Below are positions 54,671 to 64,000 of a stretch of 64,000 nucleotides of DNA, one piece after another. The DNA is from Oceanobacillus sp. Castelsardo. GTDB taxonomy: Bacteria; Bacillota; Bacilli; Bacillales; Amphibacillaceae. The position numbers were made by a program, and so were the translations under genes. The notes below the pieces were generated by a model. It saw only the letters and a list, made by a program, of their open reading frames with translations. It had not been told where the DNA came from and ran no database searches. The DNA lies in contig NZ_LYCS01000001.1 of the NCBI RefSeq assembly GCF_001659985.1, forward strand, positions 641,870-705,869, written 5' to 3'. Every line of letters begins with the position of its first letter. The first letter of the stretch is position 1.

Positions 54671-56146
54671 ATGACAGATCAACATTGCACACCATTATTT
54701 TCTGGTTTGTTAAATCATATTAATAATAATCCGGTTCCATTCCATATACCCGGTCATAAAAGTGGGAATGCTATAGAACCATCATTTAGAAATTTCTTAG
54801 GTGAAAATACATTTAAAATGGATTTAATTAATATACAACCACTAGATGATCTACACCATCCACATGGGATTATTAAAAAGGCACAAGATTTAGCAGCAAA
54901 AGCCTTTGGAGCGGACTATACTTTCTTTTCCGTTCAAGGAACTAGTGGGGCAATTATGGCGATGATTTTAAGTGTTTGTAATCCTGGTGATAAGATTATT
55001 GTTCCTAGAAACGTGCATAAATCAATTACTTCGGCGATTATATTTGCTGGTGCATCACCGGTTTTTATCCATCCCGAATTAGATGAAACCTTGGGTATTT
55101 CCCATGGCATCACACCGTCTGCTGTAAATAATGCATTAAAGTTACATCCCGACGCGAAAGGTGTATTAGTTATTAACCCGACTTATTTCGGGATAGCTGG
55201 GGATTTAGAAAAAATTGTTTCCATCGCACATCAATATAATGTTCCCGTCCTAGTAGATGAAGCTCATGGAGTACACATTCATTTTCATCAAGATCTTCCC
55301 CCCTCAGCAATGCAAGCAGGTGCTGATATTGCTGCGACCAGTGTCCATAAATTAGGTGGTTCTTTAACACAAAGCTCCGTTTTAAATCTAAAAGGAACAA
55401 GAATTTCGCATGAAAGAGTTCAAACTATTTTGTCCATGTTAACCACTACATCTACATCGTATATCTTATTAGCATCATTGGATGTAGCCAGAAAACAACT
55501 TGCAATCGACGGATTCCAGATGATTGAGAAAGCCATTCGACTTGCTAATTATGCGAGAACAGAAATAAATAACAAGCTTTCCTATATTTACTGTGTTGGG
55601 GAGGAAATTCTTGGAACAGAAGCCACTTTTAAATACGATCCTACCAAACTAATAATTTCTATTAAGAAATTGGGTATAACTGGGTATGATGCTGAAGTTT
55701 GGTTACGAGAGAATTATCGTATTGAAGTGGAACTTTCTGATTTATACAATATATTATGCATTATTACACCTGGAGACAATGAAGAAACGATTCAGATACT
55801 TCTAGAAGCTCTTAGAAAATTAGAATCGGAAAATTTGAATTATGTGAAGGAGAACAAGCTAACTGTAAAAATTCCTGATATTCCATTACTTGCAATCTTA
55901 CCGCGTGACGCATTTTATGCCGAAACTGAAATTATACCTTTGTTCGAAGCTGACGGACGGATAAGCGCAGAATCCATCATGGTCTATCCACCCGGTATTC
56001 CAATATTTATTCCAGGGGAGATTATCACAAAAGAAAATATTAATTATATATGTAAAAATATGCAAGCTGGTTTACCAGTACAGGGATTGCAAGATGAGAC
56101 ACTAGAGTCCATTCGCGTGATTAAAGAACAAAGACCTATTTTTTAA
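54671..56146 (+). CDS. speA: Arginine decarboxylase (Orn/Lys/Arg decarboxylase class I, PLP)
   Basis: This 491-residue fold-type I PLP enzyme has FHIPGHKSG near the N-terminus, FSVQGTSGAIMAMI, LVDEAHGVHIHFH (PLP-binding Asp) and ATSVHKLGGSLTQSS with the PLP Lys. Length and position near SR1 and pdh match SpeA of B. subtilis, which makes agmatine for polyamine synthesis. Lysine or ornithine specificity cannot be excluded by sequence. The SR1 RNA is convergent with it. Confidence 0.9.
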   Translation: MTDQHCTPLFSGLLNHINNNPVPFHIPGHKSGNAIEPSFRNFLGENTFKMDLINIQPLDDLHHPHGIIKKAQDLAAKAFGADYTFFSVQGTSGAIMAMILSVCNPGDKIIVPRNVHKSITSAIIFAGASPVFIHPELDETLGISHGITPSAVNNALKLHPDAKGVLVINPTYFGIAGDLEKIVSIAHQYNVPVLVDEAHGVHIHFHQDLPPSAMQAGADIAATSVHKLGGSLTQSSVLNLKGTRISHERVQTILSMLTTTSTSYILLASLDVARKQLAIDGFQMIEKAIRLANYARTEINNKLSYIYCVGEEILGTEATFKYDPTKLIISIKKLGITGYDAEVWLRENYRIEVELSDLYNILCIITPGDNEETIQILLEALRKLESENLNYVKENKLTVKIPDIPLLAILPRDAFYAETEIIPLFEADGRISAESIMVYPPGIPIFIPGEIITKENINYICKNMQAGLPVQGLQDETLESIRVIKEQRPIF

Positions 56147-56177
56147 AATTTTTTGATAAAAATTACTACAATAAAAT

Positions 56178-56199
56178 ACACCCATTAAACAATGAGTGT
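56178..56199 (-). terminator. Rho-independent terminator of SR1
   Basis: On the minus strand ACACTCATT pairs with AATGGGTGT (one wobble), followed by ATTTTATT. The plus strand lacks a T run, so it serves SR1 rather than speA. Confidence 0.75.
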
Positions 56200-56241
56200 A
56201 AAGACATATCTTATAATTAACGTATTTTCTTTTATAAAAAA

Positions 56242-56343
56242 TTATTTATTGCATTTAGGACATGTACTATAAAGAGTTGTTACTTTTTCTTCATCGAATG
56301 TTTCAATAACCTTTTCACAATCTTTACAAACGATTGTACCCAA
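56242..56343 (-). CDS. sr1P: SR1P, GapA-binding small protein
   Basis: This 33-residue peptide was translated directly: it begins GTIVCKDCEKVIETFDEEKV after the initiator, continues TTLYSTCPKCNK, and has two Cys pairs (CKDC, CPKC). It matches SR1P, which starts MGTIVCQDC in B. subtilis and binds glyceraldehyde-3-phosphate dehydrogenase GapA to stimulate RNase J1. The start codon is TTG at 56343, supported by AAAGGGGA about 9 bases upstream. It is too short for normal ORF calling. Confidence 0.88.
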   Translation of the reverse strand: MGTIVCKDCEKVIETFDEEKVTTLYSTCPKCNK

Positions 56344-56383
56344 TTAAGCCATCCCCTTTTCCTAAATGTTATATCTTATGAAC

Positions 56384-56431
56384 ATTATAATATGTCAAAA
56401 TATTGAAGTCAATACTAAATAGTATGTCATA
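56384..56431 (-). promoter_or_regulatory. SR1 promoter with two CcpN-like operators
   Basis: On the minus strand TTGACT (56412-56407), 17 bases, TATAAT (56389-56384) is a strong sigma-A promoter. TATGACATACT (56431-56421), upstream of the -35, fits the CcpN consensus TRTGHYATAYW at all 11 positions. TTTGACATATT (56399-56389), touching the -10, fits at 10. Repression under glycolytic conditions is inferred from B. subtilis. Confidence 0.75.
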
Positions 56432-56564
56432 ATTAGTTTTTTGAATAAATAATATGCACATTTTACAATGTAATATCAATTTATTTTATCAATCTCTGAT
56501 TGAATTTTATTTACAAGATACGGGTAAAGTACTTGTATGGATATGATAAGGAGAGGACGACGTT

Positions 56565-58124
56565 ATGAAAAAAAGTATTACTAAAGTTTTTTATATATCT
56601 GTAATTACTGTAGCCCTATTTATTATTTGGGGTATTATTCCTGCAGAAACATTACCAAAAGGAAATTTAAACCATGTAACAACTATTATACAGGCGTTTA
56701 TTGTTGATCGTTTTGGATGGTTTTATTTAATAAGTGCTACTGCTTTTTTACTTTTTTCCATTTATTTAATTTTTTCAAAGTATGGGAATATCAAATTAGG
56801 TAAACCAGAAGACAAGCCTGAATTCAGTTACGTAACCTGGTTTGCTATGTTATTTAGTGCTGGTATGGGAATAGGATTAGTTTTTTGGGGAGCTGCCGAA
56901 CCTTTATCTCATTTTTACAATCCACCTTATGGTGAAGCCGAAACTGCCGAAGCTGCTAAAACAGCTATGAAGTACAGCTTTCTACATTGGGGATTACATC
57001 CATGGGCAATTTATGCAACTGTCGGCCTAGCCCTAGCATATTTTAAATTTCGAAAACAAGCCTCTGGTGTGGTTAGTTCTATTTTGCAACCTTTATTTGG
57101 AAATAAGGTCAAAGGACCAATTGGAACTACGATTGATACTATAGTAGTGTTTGCAACTGTTTTTGGTGTTGCGACGTCTTTAGGCTTTGGGGCTATTCAG
57201 ATTAGTGGTGGATTTTCCTACGTATTTGGATTCGATCAAACTATTCTTTTACAATTAATAATCATCGCTATTGTTACAGTCTTATTTATGACCTCAGCAA
57301 TGACTGGGTTAAGTAAAGGAATTAAATATTTAAGTAACATCAATTTAATTACGGCCATTCTCCTGCTAGTCTTCGTTCTTGTTCTTGGGCCTACAGAATT
57401 TATATTAAATTTTTTCACTACATCTTTTGGTAACTATGTACAGGATTTACCTAGTATGAGCCTAAGAATGTCCCCCTTTAACGAAGAAAATATGGAGTGG
57501 ACAAATAATTGGACTATTTTTTACTGGGCATGGTGGATAGCATGGGCACCATTTGTTGGTACTTTTATTGCACGTGTGTCTCGCGGGAGAACAGTAAAAG
57601 AATTTGTCATTGGCGTTTTATTAGTACCTACCATCATTGGAGCTATTTGGTTCACAGTTTTCGGAGGTACTGCAATTCAATTAGACTTTTATCAAGGAAC
57701 AAACATTATCGAGCAAATAAATACGTATGGTGAAGAGGTTGCTTTGTTCGCTGTATTAGATCATCTTCCACTCAGTACGTTAATATCCATTATAGGTATT
57801 GTTTTAATTAGTACCTTTTTTATAACTTCAGCAGACTCTGCGACCTTAGTACTTGGAATGCAGACAACGGGTGGTAATTTAGATCCGTCTAATAAGGTTA
57901 AATTCGTTTGGGGAATTATTCAATCAGCAACAGCAGCTGTTCTTCTTTGGCAAGGCGGCTTAGACGCATTACAGACTGCATCAATTATCGCAGCTTTTCC
58001 GTTCTCCATTATCATGATTTTAATTGTAATATCCTTAGTAAAATCCTTTAGAGAAGATGCTAAAAACATCGAATCTTTCAGAAGGAAAAAGTTCATCAAG
58101 GAAATTAAAAATAATATAAAATAA
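56565..58124 (+). CDS. BCCT-family transporter (glycine betaine/choline/carnitine type)
   Basis: This 519-residue protein has about twelve membrane helices and the BCCT signature FSAGMGIGLVFWGAAEPLSHF, HWGLHPWAIYATVGLALAY and FYWAWWIAWAPFVGTFIARVSRGR with the Trp-rich substrate box. It resembles OpuD/BetT-type sodium-coupled betaine carriers and fits a salt-adapted organism; the substrate is inferred. It is inserted between SR1 and pdhD and has its own bidirectional terminator. Confidence 0.93.
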   Translation: MKKSITKVFYISVITVALFIIWGIIPAETLPKGNLNHVTTIIQAFIVDRFGWFYLISATAFLLFSIYLIFSKYGNIKLGKPEDKPEFSYVTWFAMLFSAGMGIGLVFWGAAEPLSHFYNPPYGEAETAEAAKTAMKYSFLHWGLHPWAIYATVGLALAYFKFRKQASGVVSSILQPLFGNKVKGPIGTTIDTIVVFATVFGVATSLGFGAIQISGGFSYVFGFDQTILLQLIIIAIVTVLFMTSAMTGLSKGIKYLSNINLITAILLLVFVLVLGPTEFILNFFTTSFGNYVQDLPSMSLRMSPFNEENMEWTNNWTIFYWAWWIAWAPFVGTFIARVSRGRTVKEFVIGVLLVPTIIGAIWFTVFGGTAIQLDFYQGTNIIEQINTYGEEVALFAVLDHLPLSTLISIIGIVLISTFFITSADSATLVLGMQTTGGNLDPSNKVKFVWGIIQSATAAVLLWQGGLDALQTASIIAAFPFSIIMILIVISLVKSFREDAKNIESFRRKKFIKEIKNNIK

Positions 58125-58157
58125 AAATAAGGTGTCCATGATGGACACCTTATTTTT
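58124..58157. terminator. Bidirectional terminator between the BCCT gene and pdhD
   Basis: AAAATAAGGTGTCCAT and ATGGACACCTTATTTT pair perfectly over 16 bp, with A and T runs outside. Confidence 0.9.
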
Positions 58158-58160
58158 TCC

Positions 58161-59567
58161 TTACATTATATGAATAGGACTACCTAAAGCAACTTCTGCA
58201 GCTTCCATTGTAATTTCTCCGAGAGTTGGATGAGCATGAATGGTTAATGCTAAATCTTCAGCAGTCATGCCTGCTTCTACTGCTAGCCCAATCTCAGAAA
58301 TCATATCACTAGCATTTGGTCCAGCAATTTGACCTCCAAGAATTAATCCATCTTCTTTACGAGTTACAAGTTTCAAGAAACCATCAGTATTATTTAAGGA
58401 CAACGCACGACCGTTAGCAGCAAATGGGAATTTACCAACTTTAACATCGTAACCTTGCTCTTTTGCTTCATCCTCTGAAAGACCAACAGAAGCAAGTTCA
58501 GGTTCTACAAATGCAACAGCAGGCATACCGATATAGTCTACTTCAGATTTTTCTCCGCTAATTGCTTCCGCAGCTACTTTTCCTTCATAGGAAGCTTTAT
58601 GCGCTAATGGAGAACCTGGTACTATATCACCAATTGCATATATATTGCTTACATTAGTACGACATTGTTTATCAACTTTGATAAGTCCTCTTTCAGTAAG
58701 CTCAATACCTAGCTGCTCTAAACCAATTTCGTCAGTGTTAGGACGACGACCTACCGTCACTAGTACATAATCAGCTTCAACGGTTTCTTCTTTCCCGTTA
58801 ACTTCATACGTAACTTTAACGCCATCTTTTGTTTCTTCAACACCTTTAGCCATAGCCTCAGTGATAATAGTAGCGCCTTTCTTCTTCAAGCCTTTTTTAA
58901 CAACTTGAGTCATAGACTTTTCAAATCCGCCTAAGATATCTTTAGCACCTTCAAGGAAAGTAACTTCAGTACCAAAGTTTAAATATGCAGTACCTAATTC
59001 ACTTCCAATATATCCAGCACCAATAACAACTAATTTCTTAGGAATTTCTTTTAAGTTTAAAGCACCAGTTGAATCAAGAACACGTTCAGAAAATTTAAAG
59101 CTAGGGATTTCAATTGGTCTAGATCCTGTTGCAATAATACAGTTGTTGAATTTATAAGTTTGAGAGCTCTTCTCATCCATAATTTTAGCTGTATTAGCAT
59201 CTACGAAATAAACTTCACCTTTCACGATATCCACTTTATTTCCTTTAAGAAGACCTTGAACACCAGATGTTAATTTATTAACTACAGTACCTTTCCATTC
59301 TTGTACTTTAGTAAAATCAACGTCCACTTTTTTAGTTGTAATACCGATTTCTGCATTGCCGTTAGCATTTTCAACCATATGGCCAGCTTGAATTAGAGCT
59401 TTCGAAGGAATACATCCAACATTTAGACAAACCCCACCAAGAGCACCTTTATCAGCAATTGTAACTTTTTGTCCTAATTGAGCAGCACGAATAGCAGCAA
59501 CATATCCACCTGGACCTGCACCTACTACTAAAGTATCTACTTCTATCGGAAAATCTCCTACTACCAT
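58161..59567 (-). CDS. pdhD: Dihydrolipoyl dehydrogenase, PDH E3 component
   Basis: This 468-residue FAD disulfide reductase has [19 protein letters not shown] (FAD), [15 protein letters not shown] with the redox Cys pair, [15 protein letters not shown] (NAD) and [13 protein letters not shown] with the catalytic His. It reoxidises lipoyl groups of E2. It is the last gene of pdhABCD, 6 bases after pdhC, and its GGAGG ribosome site overlaps the pdhC end. The E3 may also serve other 2-oxo acid complexes. Confidence 0.97.
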   Translation of the reverse strand: MVVGDFPIEVDTLVVGAGPGGYVAAIRAAQLGQKVTIADKGALGGVCLNVGCIPSKALIQAGHMVENANGNAEIGITTKKVDVDFTKVQEWKGTVVNKLTSGVQGLLKGNKVDIVKGEVYFVDANTAKIMDEKSSQTYKFNNCIIATGSRPIEIPSFKFSERVLDSTGALNLKEIPKKLVVIGAGYIGSELGTAYLNFGTEVTFLEGAKDILGGFEKSMTQVVKKGLKKKGATIITEAMAKGVEETKDGVKVTYEVNGKEETVEADYVLVTVGRRPNTDEIGLEQLGIELTERGLIKVDKQCRTNVSNIYAIGDIVPGSPLAHKASYEGKVAAEAISGEKSEVDYIGMPAVAFVEPELASVGLSEDEAKEQGYDVKVGKFPFAANGRALSLNNTDGFLKLVTRKEDGLILGGQIAGPNASDMISEIGLAVEAGMTAEDLALTIHAHPTLGEITMEAAEVALGSPIHIM

Positions 59568-59573
59568 ATTAAC

Positions 59574-61145
59574 TTACGCCTCCATCATGATTAATTGTGG
59601 ATCATTTAATAAACGTTTCATTTGGTTAAGAGCATTTTGAGCTGTCGCACCATCGATAATACGGTGGTCAAACGATAGAGATAATGCTAGTACTGGAGCA
59701 ATTGCAACTTCGCCATTTTTGACAACTGGTTTTTCCGCAATACGACCAATACCTAAAATAGCTACCTCAGGTTGGTTGATAACTGGAGTGAACCATTGTC
59801 CACCAGCAGAACCAATATTAGTGATTGTGCTAGAAGCTCCTTTCATCTCTCCAGGTGCTAGTTTACCACTTCTTGCCTTATCTGCCAATTCATTAATTTC
59901 CTGAGAAATTTCAAAAATGGATTTTCTGTCAGCATTTTTAACAACTGGAACTAAAAGACCTTTTTCTGTATCAGCTGCAATTCCCACATTGTAATAATGT
60001 TTTTGGATAATTTCATCAGTAGTATTGTCAATAGATGCATTTAAGCTTGGATATTGTTTTAATGCAGATACTAATGCTTTTACAACATATGGCAAGTAAG
60101 TTAACTTAATACCTTGATCCATTGCAACTTGTTTGAATTTCTTACGATGAGCTACAAGTTCTGTAACATCTACCTCATCTAATAATGTAACATGAGGTGC
60201 TGTGTGTTTAGAATTAACCATCGCTTTCGAAATAGCTTTTCTTATACCAGACATTTTTTCACGTGTTTCTGGGAATTCTTCACCGGCTGGTACATATGGT
60301 TTTTTAGCTTCTTCTTTTTCAGCTTTTGCAGTTTCTTGAGTTGCTTGTGTTGAAGCTGCCGCCGGAGTTACTGCTTGTCCACCATTTAAGAATGAATCGA
60401 TATCTTCTTTTAAAATACGTCCATTTTTACCTGATCCAGCAACTTCTTTAACATTAACTCCTTTTTCGCGAGCATATTTTCTTACAGATGGCATTGCAAT
60501 CACTCGTTTGCCATCATCAGTTGAGTTAGCAACACTTGCATTGTTCGTTTGTGGTGTGCTAGTTGCTTCTTCTGAAGAACCTGCAGAACTTCCTGCTGAT
60601 TCATAGCCCTCAGCTTCAAAAGTAATAAATGTATTACCCACTGTTGCTACTTCGCCTTCCCCGATGTGGATTTTTTGAACTGTTCCTTCTACTGGAGAAG
60701 GAATCTCTACTACGGCTTTATCATTTTGTACTTCACATAAAACGTCGTCTTCTTTTACTGTATCCCCTTCTTTAAAGAACCACTTAACGATTTCTCCCTC
60801 AGCAATTCCTTCTCCGATATCAGGGAATTTAAATTCGAAGGTACCTTTATTAGAACTAGTAGATGCAGATGGAGTACTAGATTCTTCCTTAGTTTCGCCT
60901 TCATGTCCTTCAGCATCGAAAGTAATAAATGTATTACCTACTGTTGCTACTTCGCCTTCTCCGACGTGGATTTTTTGAACTGTTCCTTCTACTGGGGAAG
61001 GGATTTCAACTACTGCTTTGTCGTTTTGCACTTCACACAAAACATCGTCTTCTTTTACTGTGTCCCCTTCTTTAAAGAACCACTTTACAATTTCACCTTC
61101 TGCAATTCCTTCACCAATGTCAGGGAATTTAAATTCGAATGCCAT
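59574..61145 (-). CDS. pdhC: Dihydrolipoamide acetyltransferase, PDH E2 component with two lipoyl domains
   Basis: This 523-residue E2 has two nearly identical lipoyl domains (about 3-80 and 103-180), each with [14 protein letters not shown] and lipoyl Lys43 or Lys143. Ser/Thr/Ala-rich linkers, a peripheral subunit-binding domain ([19 protein letters not shown]) and the catalytic domain with [10 protein letters not shown] follow. B. subtilis E2 has one lipoyl domain and about 440 residues, so the extra 100-residue unit is a duplication. Confidence 0.97.
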   Translation of the reverse strand: MAFEFKFPDIGEGIAEGEIVKWFFKEGDTVKEDDVLCEVQNDKAVVEIPSPVEGTVQKIHVGEGEVATVGNTFITFDAEGHEGETKEESSTPSASTSSNKGTFEFKFPDIGEGIAEGEIVKWFFKEGDTVKEDDVLCEVQNDKAVVEIPSPVEGTVQKIHIGEGEVATVGNTFITFEAEGYESAGSSAGSSEEATSTPQTNNASVANSTDDGKRVIAMPSVRKYAREKGVNVKEVAGSGKNGRILKEDIDSFLNGGQAVTPAAASTQATQETAKAEKEEAKKPYVPAGEEFPETREKMSGIRKAISKAMVNSKHTAPHVTLLDEVDVTELVAHRKKFKQVAMDQGIKLTYLPYVVKALVSALKQYPSLNASIDNTTDEIIQKHYYNVGIAADTEKGLLVPVVKNADRKSIFEISQEINELADKARSGKLAPGEMKGASSTITNIGSAGGQWFTPVINQPEVAILGIGRIAEKPVVKNGEVAIAPVLALSLSFDHRIIDGATAQNALNQMKRLLNDPQLIMMEA

Positions 61146-61163
61146 TATTTGTACCTCCTAGTT

Positions 61164-62141
61164 TTAGAAATTCATTACTGTATTTACTTTTTCAATGATG
61201 TCTTTATGATTTGGAAGCCATACTTCTTCGGCATCAGAGAATGCATATACTGTGTCTGGGGCAGTAACACGTAATACCGGTGCTTCTAGATGAAGTATTG
61301 CTCTTTCTTGAATTTCACTAACTACGTTTGCTGCAACACCAGCTTGTTTTTGTGCTTCTTGAACGACAATAGCACGATTTGTTTTCTTAACAGACTCTAA
61401 TATTGTTTCAATGTCAATAGGAGAAACTGTACGTAAATCTATTACTTCTGCAGAAATTCCGTCTTTTTCTAGTTCTTCTGCTGCTTTAAGGCATGAATGA
61501 ACCATTGCACCATAGGAAACAAGGGTTACATCTTTCCCTTCACGTTTTACATCAGCTTTTCCAATTTCAATTGTATACTCTTCTTCAGGTACTTCTTCAC
61601 GGAATGAACGATATAATTTCATATGTTCTAAGAAAATAACTGGATCATTATCACGGATTGCAGAAATTAGTAATCCTTTTGCTTCATATGGTGTGGAAGG
61701 AATAACTACTTTTAATCCAGGTTGTTGTGCCATTAAACCTTCTAACGAATCCGCATGTAATTCGGGAGTATGTACTCCACCACCAAAAGGTGCACGAACA
61801 GTAACAGGCATATTCCATCTACCACCGGAACGATAGCGGGTACGCGCCATTTGACCACTGATAGAATCAATTACTTCGAATACAAAACCAAAGAATTGAA
61901 TTTCTGGAACTGGACGAAATCCTTGAGTTGCTAAACCGATAGCTAACCCACCTATCCCTGACTCCGCTAAAGGTGTGTCGAATACACGGTCTTCACCAAA
62001 TTCAGCTTGGAGTCCTTCAGTAGCACGGAAAACCCCACCGTTTTTACCAACATCTTCACCAAATACAAGCACGTTATCATCATTTTTTAATTCTGTACGC
62101 ATTGCATCAGTGATTGCTTGAATCATTGTCATTTGTGCCAT
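61164..62141 (-). CDS. pdhB: Pyruvate dehydrogenase E1 beta subunit
   Basis: This 325-residue transketolase-like subunit has [20 protein letters not shown], the thiamine diphosphate-binding Glu region, [20 protein letters not shown] and [13 protein letters not shown]. With PdhA it decarboxylates pyruvate and loads acetyl onto the E2 lipoyl arms. It starts 3 bases after pdhA and is followed closely by pdhC. Confidence 0.97.
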   Translation of the reverse strand: MAQMTMIQAITDAMRTELKNDDNVLVFGEDVGKNGGVFRATEGLQAEFGEDRVFDTPLAESGIGGLAIGLATQGFRPVPEIQFFGFVFEVIDSISGQMARTRYRSGGRWNMPVTVRAPFGGGVHTPELHADSLEGLMAQQPGLKVVIPSTPYEAKGLLISAIRDNDPVIFLEHMKLYRSFREEVPEEEYTIEIGKADVKREGKDVTLVSYGAMVHSCLKAAEELEKDGISAEVIDLRTVSPIDIETILESVKKTNRAIVVQEAQKQAGVAANVVSEIQERAILHLEAPVLRVTAPDTVYAFSDAEEVWLPNHKDIIEKVNTVMNF

Positions 62142-62144
62142 GAT

Positions 62145-63629
<1,485 letters not shown>

Positions 63630-64000
63630 TGGTACCCATGTCAAGGACACTATAAAAAAAGAGATTAAGCAATTAGAAGATGATTCCTATATTGAATAGG
63701 GGTCATCTTTTTTAGATTCCATTGATAACGATAATTGTTATAATAAACCATATAATGATTAATTTTAGATTTTAGTTCTTTTAGTGTTTTACAAGATTGA
63801 TAGTTTACCTCATCTTTTAAATGACCAAAGAAGGATTCTTGAGGGGCATTGTCCCAACAATTGCCTTTCCTAGACATAGATTGGCCTAGACCATATTCTT
63901 TTAATAACTTTTGGTATTGTGGACTCGTATAGTGACTTCCTTGATCCGAGTGGATATAGGCATCTTCATGTAGGGTAATTTTCTTGTTGTTGACTAATTT
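63630..64000 (-). mobile_element. IS3-family insertion sequence, 3' end (cut by the window edge)
   Basis: The element ends near TGGTACCCATGTCAAGGACA (63630-63649), an IS3-type terminal sequence downstream of the transposase stop. The rest, with the other end, lies outside the window, so the target duplication cannot be read. Confidence 0.75.
63665..64000 (-). CDS. IS3-family transposase OrfB, C-terminal 111 residues
   Basis: The frame is open from the window edge (KLVNNKKITLHEDAYIHSDQ ...) to the stop at 63665. HSDQGSHYTS carries the second catalytic Asp and APQESFFGHLKDE the catalytic Glu of the DDE integrase core. MSRKGNCWDNAP between them is typical of the IS3/IS150 group. No frameshift is seen in the visible part, so the element may be intact. 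It is normally made by frameshifting from an upstream OrfA. Confidence 0.92.
   Translation of the reverse strand, partial: KLVNNKKITLHEDAYIHSDQGSHYTSPQYQKLLKEYGLGQSMSRKGNCWDNAPQESFFGHLKDEVNYQSCKTLKELKSKINHYMVYYNNYRYQWNLKKMTPIQYRNHLLIA

Larger units (their letters stand above)
56170..56377 (-). ncRNA. sr1: SR1 dual-function regulatory RNA
   Basis: A transcript from the promoter at 56384-56412 to the hairpin ACACTCATT/AATGGGTGT (56199-56178, then ATTTTATT) would be about 208 bases, very close to the known SR1 size. It lies between speA and the pdh operon, the SR1 locus of B. subtilis, and encodes SR1P. SR1 base-pairs with ahrC mRNA in B. subtilis; whether this holds here is not shown. Confidence 0.85.

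Noticed and set aside
56515..56560. Sigma-B promoter for the BCCT gene from GGGTAA upstream
   Set aside because: No acceptable -35 at the right distance was found.
60605..61139. Assembly duplication of the PdhC lipoyl domain
   Set aside because: The two copies differ at many synonymous positions, which an assembly error would not produce.

Overview
The window is a chromosomal stretch of an endospore-forming Firmicute of the family Bacillaceae. The DNA is AT-rich and carries sporulation genes (sigG, sigE, spoIIGA, spoVD, spoVE, rsfA, ylbJ), a bacillithiol synthesis gene (bshC) and a caa3-type cytochrome oxidase. The gene order follows the Bacillus subtilis ylm/dcw/ylb/cta/yla/ykt/pdh regions read backwards. 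Product sequences and intergenic repeats suggest the salt-tolerant group around Oceanobacillus and Virgibacillus, but this is an inference from general resemblance, not from a search.

Layout. 1-3513: end of ylmD, ylmC, then the sporulation sigma genes sigG, sigE and spoIIGA. 3786-20692: division and cell-wall (dcw) cluster on the minus strand, in transcription order mraZ, rsmH, ftsL, pbpB, spoVD, murE, murF, mraY, murD, spoVE, divIB, ftsA, ftsZ. murG and murB are absent, and three repeat elements sit in its gaps. 20894-35121: bshC, a DUF3397 protein and the ylb genes (ylbP, rsfA, ylbN-rpmF, tmcAL, ylbL, ylbJ, coaD, rsmD, ylbG to ylbA), with a candidate small RNA gene csfG between rsmD and ylbG. 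35371-43349: cytochrome oxidase and heme A genes (ctaM, G, F, E, D, C, B, and divergent ctaA). 43634-53520: pyc, ftsW and the small yla/ykt genes. 53550-58124: a nitronate monooxygenase-like gene, speA, the SR1/SR1P dual-function RNA gene and a BCCT transporter. 58161-63227: pyruvate dehydrogenase operon pdhABCD. 63630-64000: end of an IS3-family insertion sequence cut by the window edge.

How the genes work together. The dcw genes make lipid-linked peptidoglycan precursors (MurE has the meso-diaminopimelate DNPR motif), polymerise and cross-link them (SpoVE, FtsW, PBP2B, SpoVD) and build the Z ring (FtsZ, FtsA, DivIB, FtsL). SpoIIGA activates pro-sigma-E, and sigma-G acts later in the forespore. 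CtaA and CtaB make heme A and heme O for CtaCDEF, and CtaG and CtaM assist assembly. Pyruvate metabolism is represented twice, by pyruvate carboxylase and by the PDH complex.

Most notable non-coding content. (1) Four copies of a structured repeat that lies just after gene terminators and whose arms covary. (2) A csfG-like RNA with a sigma-F/G-type promoter and a C-rich hairpin loop. (3) An SR1 homologue with a TTG-started 33-residue SR1P and two CcpN-like motifs. (4) A hairpin that would hide the sigG ribosome site only in read-through RNA. I see no CRISPR array, rRNA or tRNA gene, phage, or defence system. Most of the window is conserved core genome.
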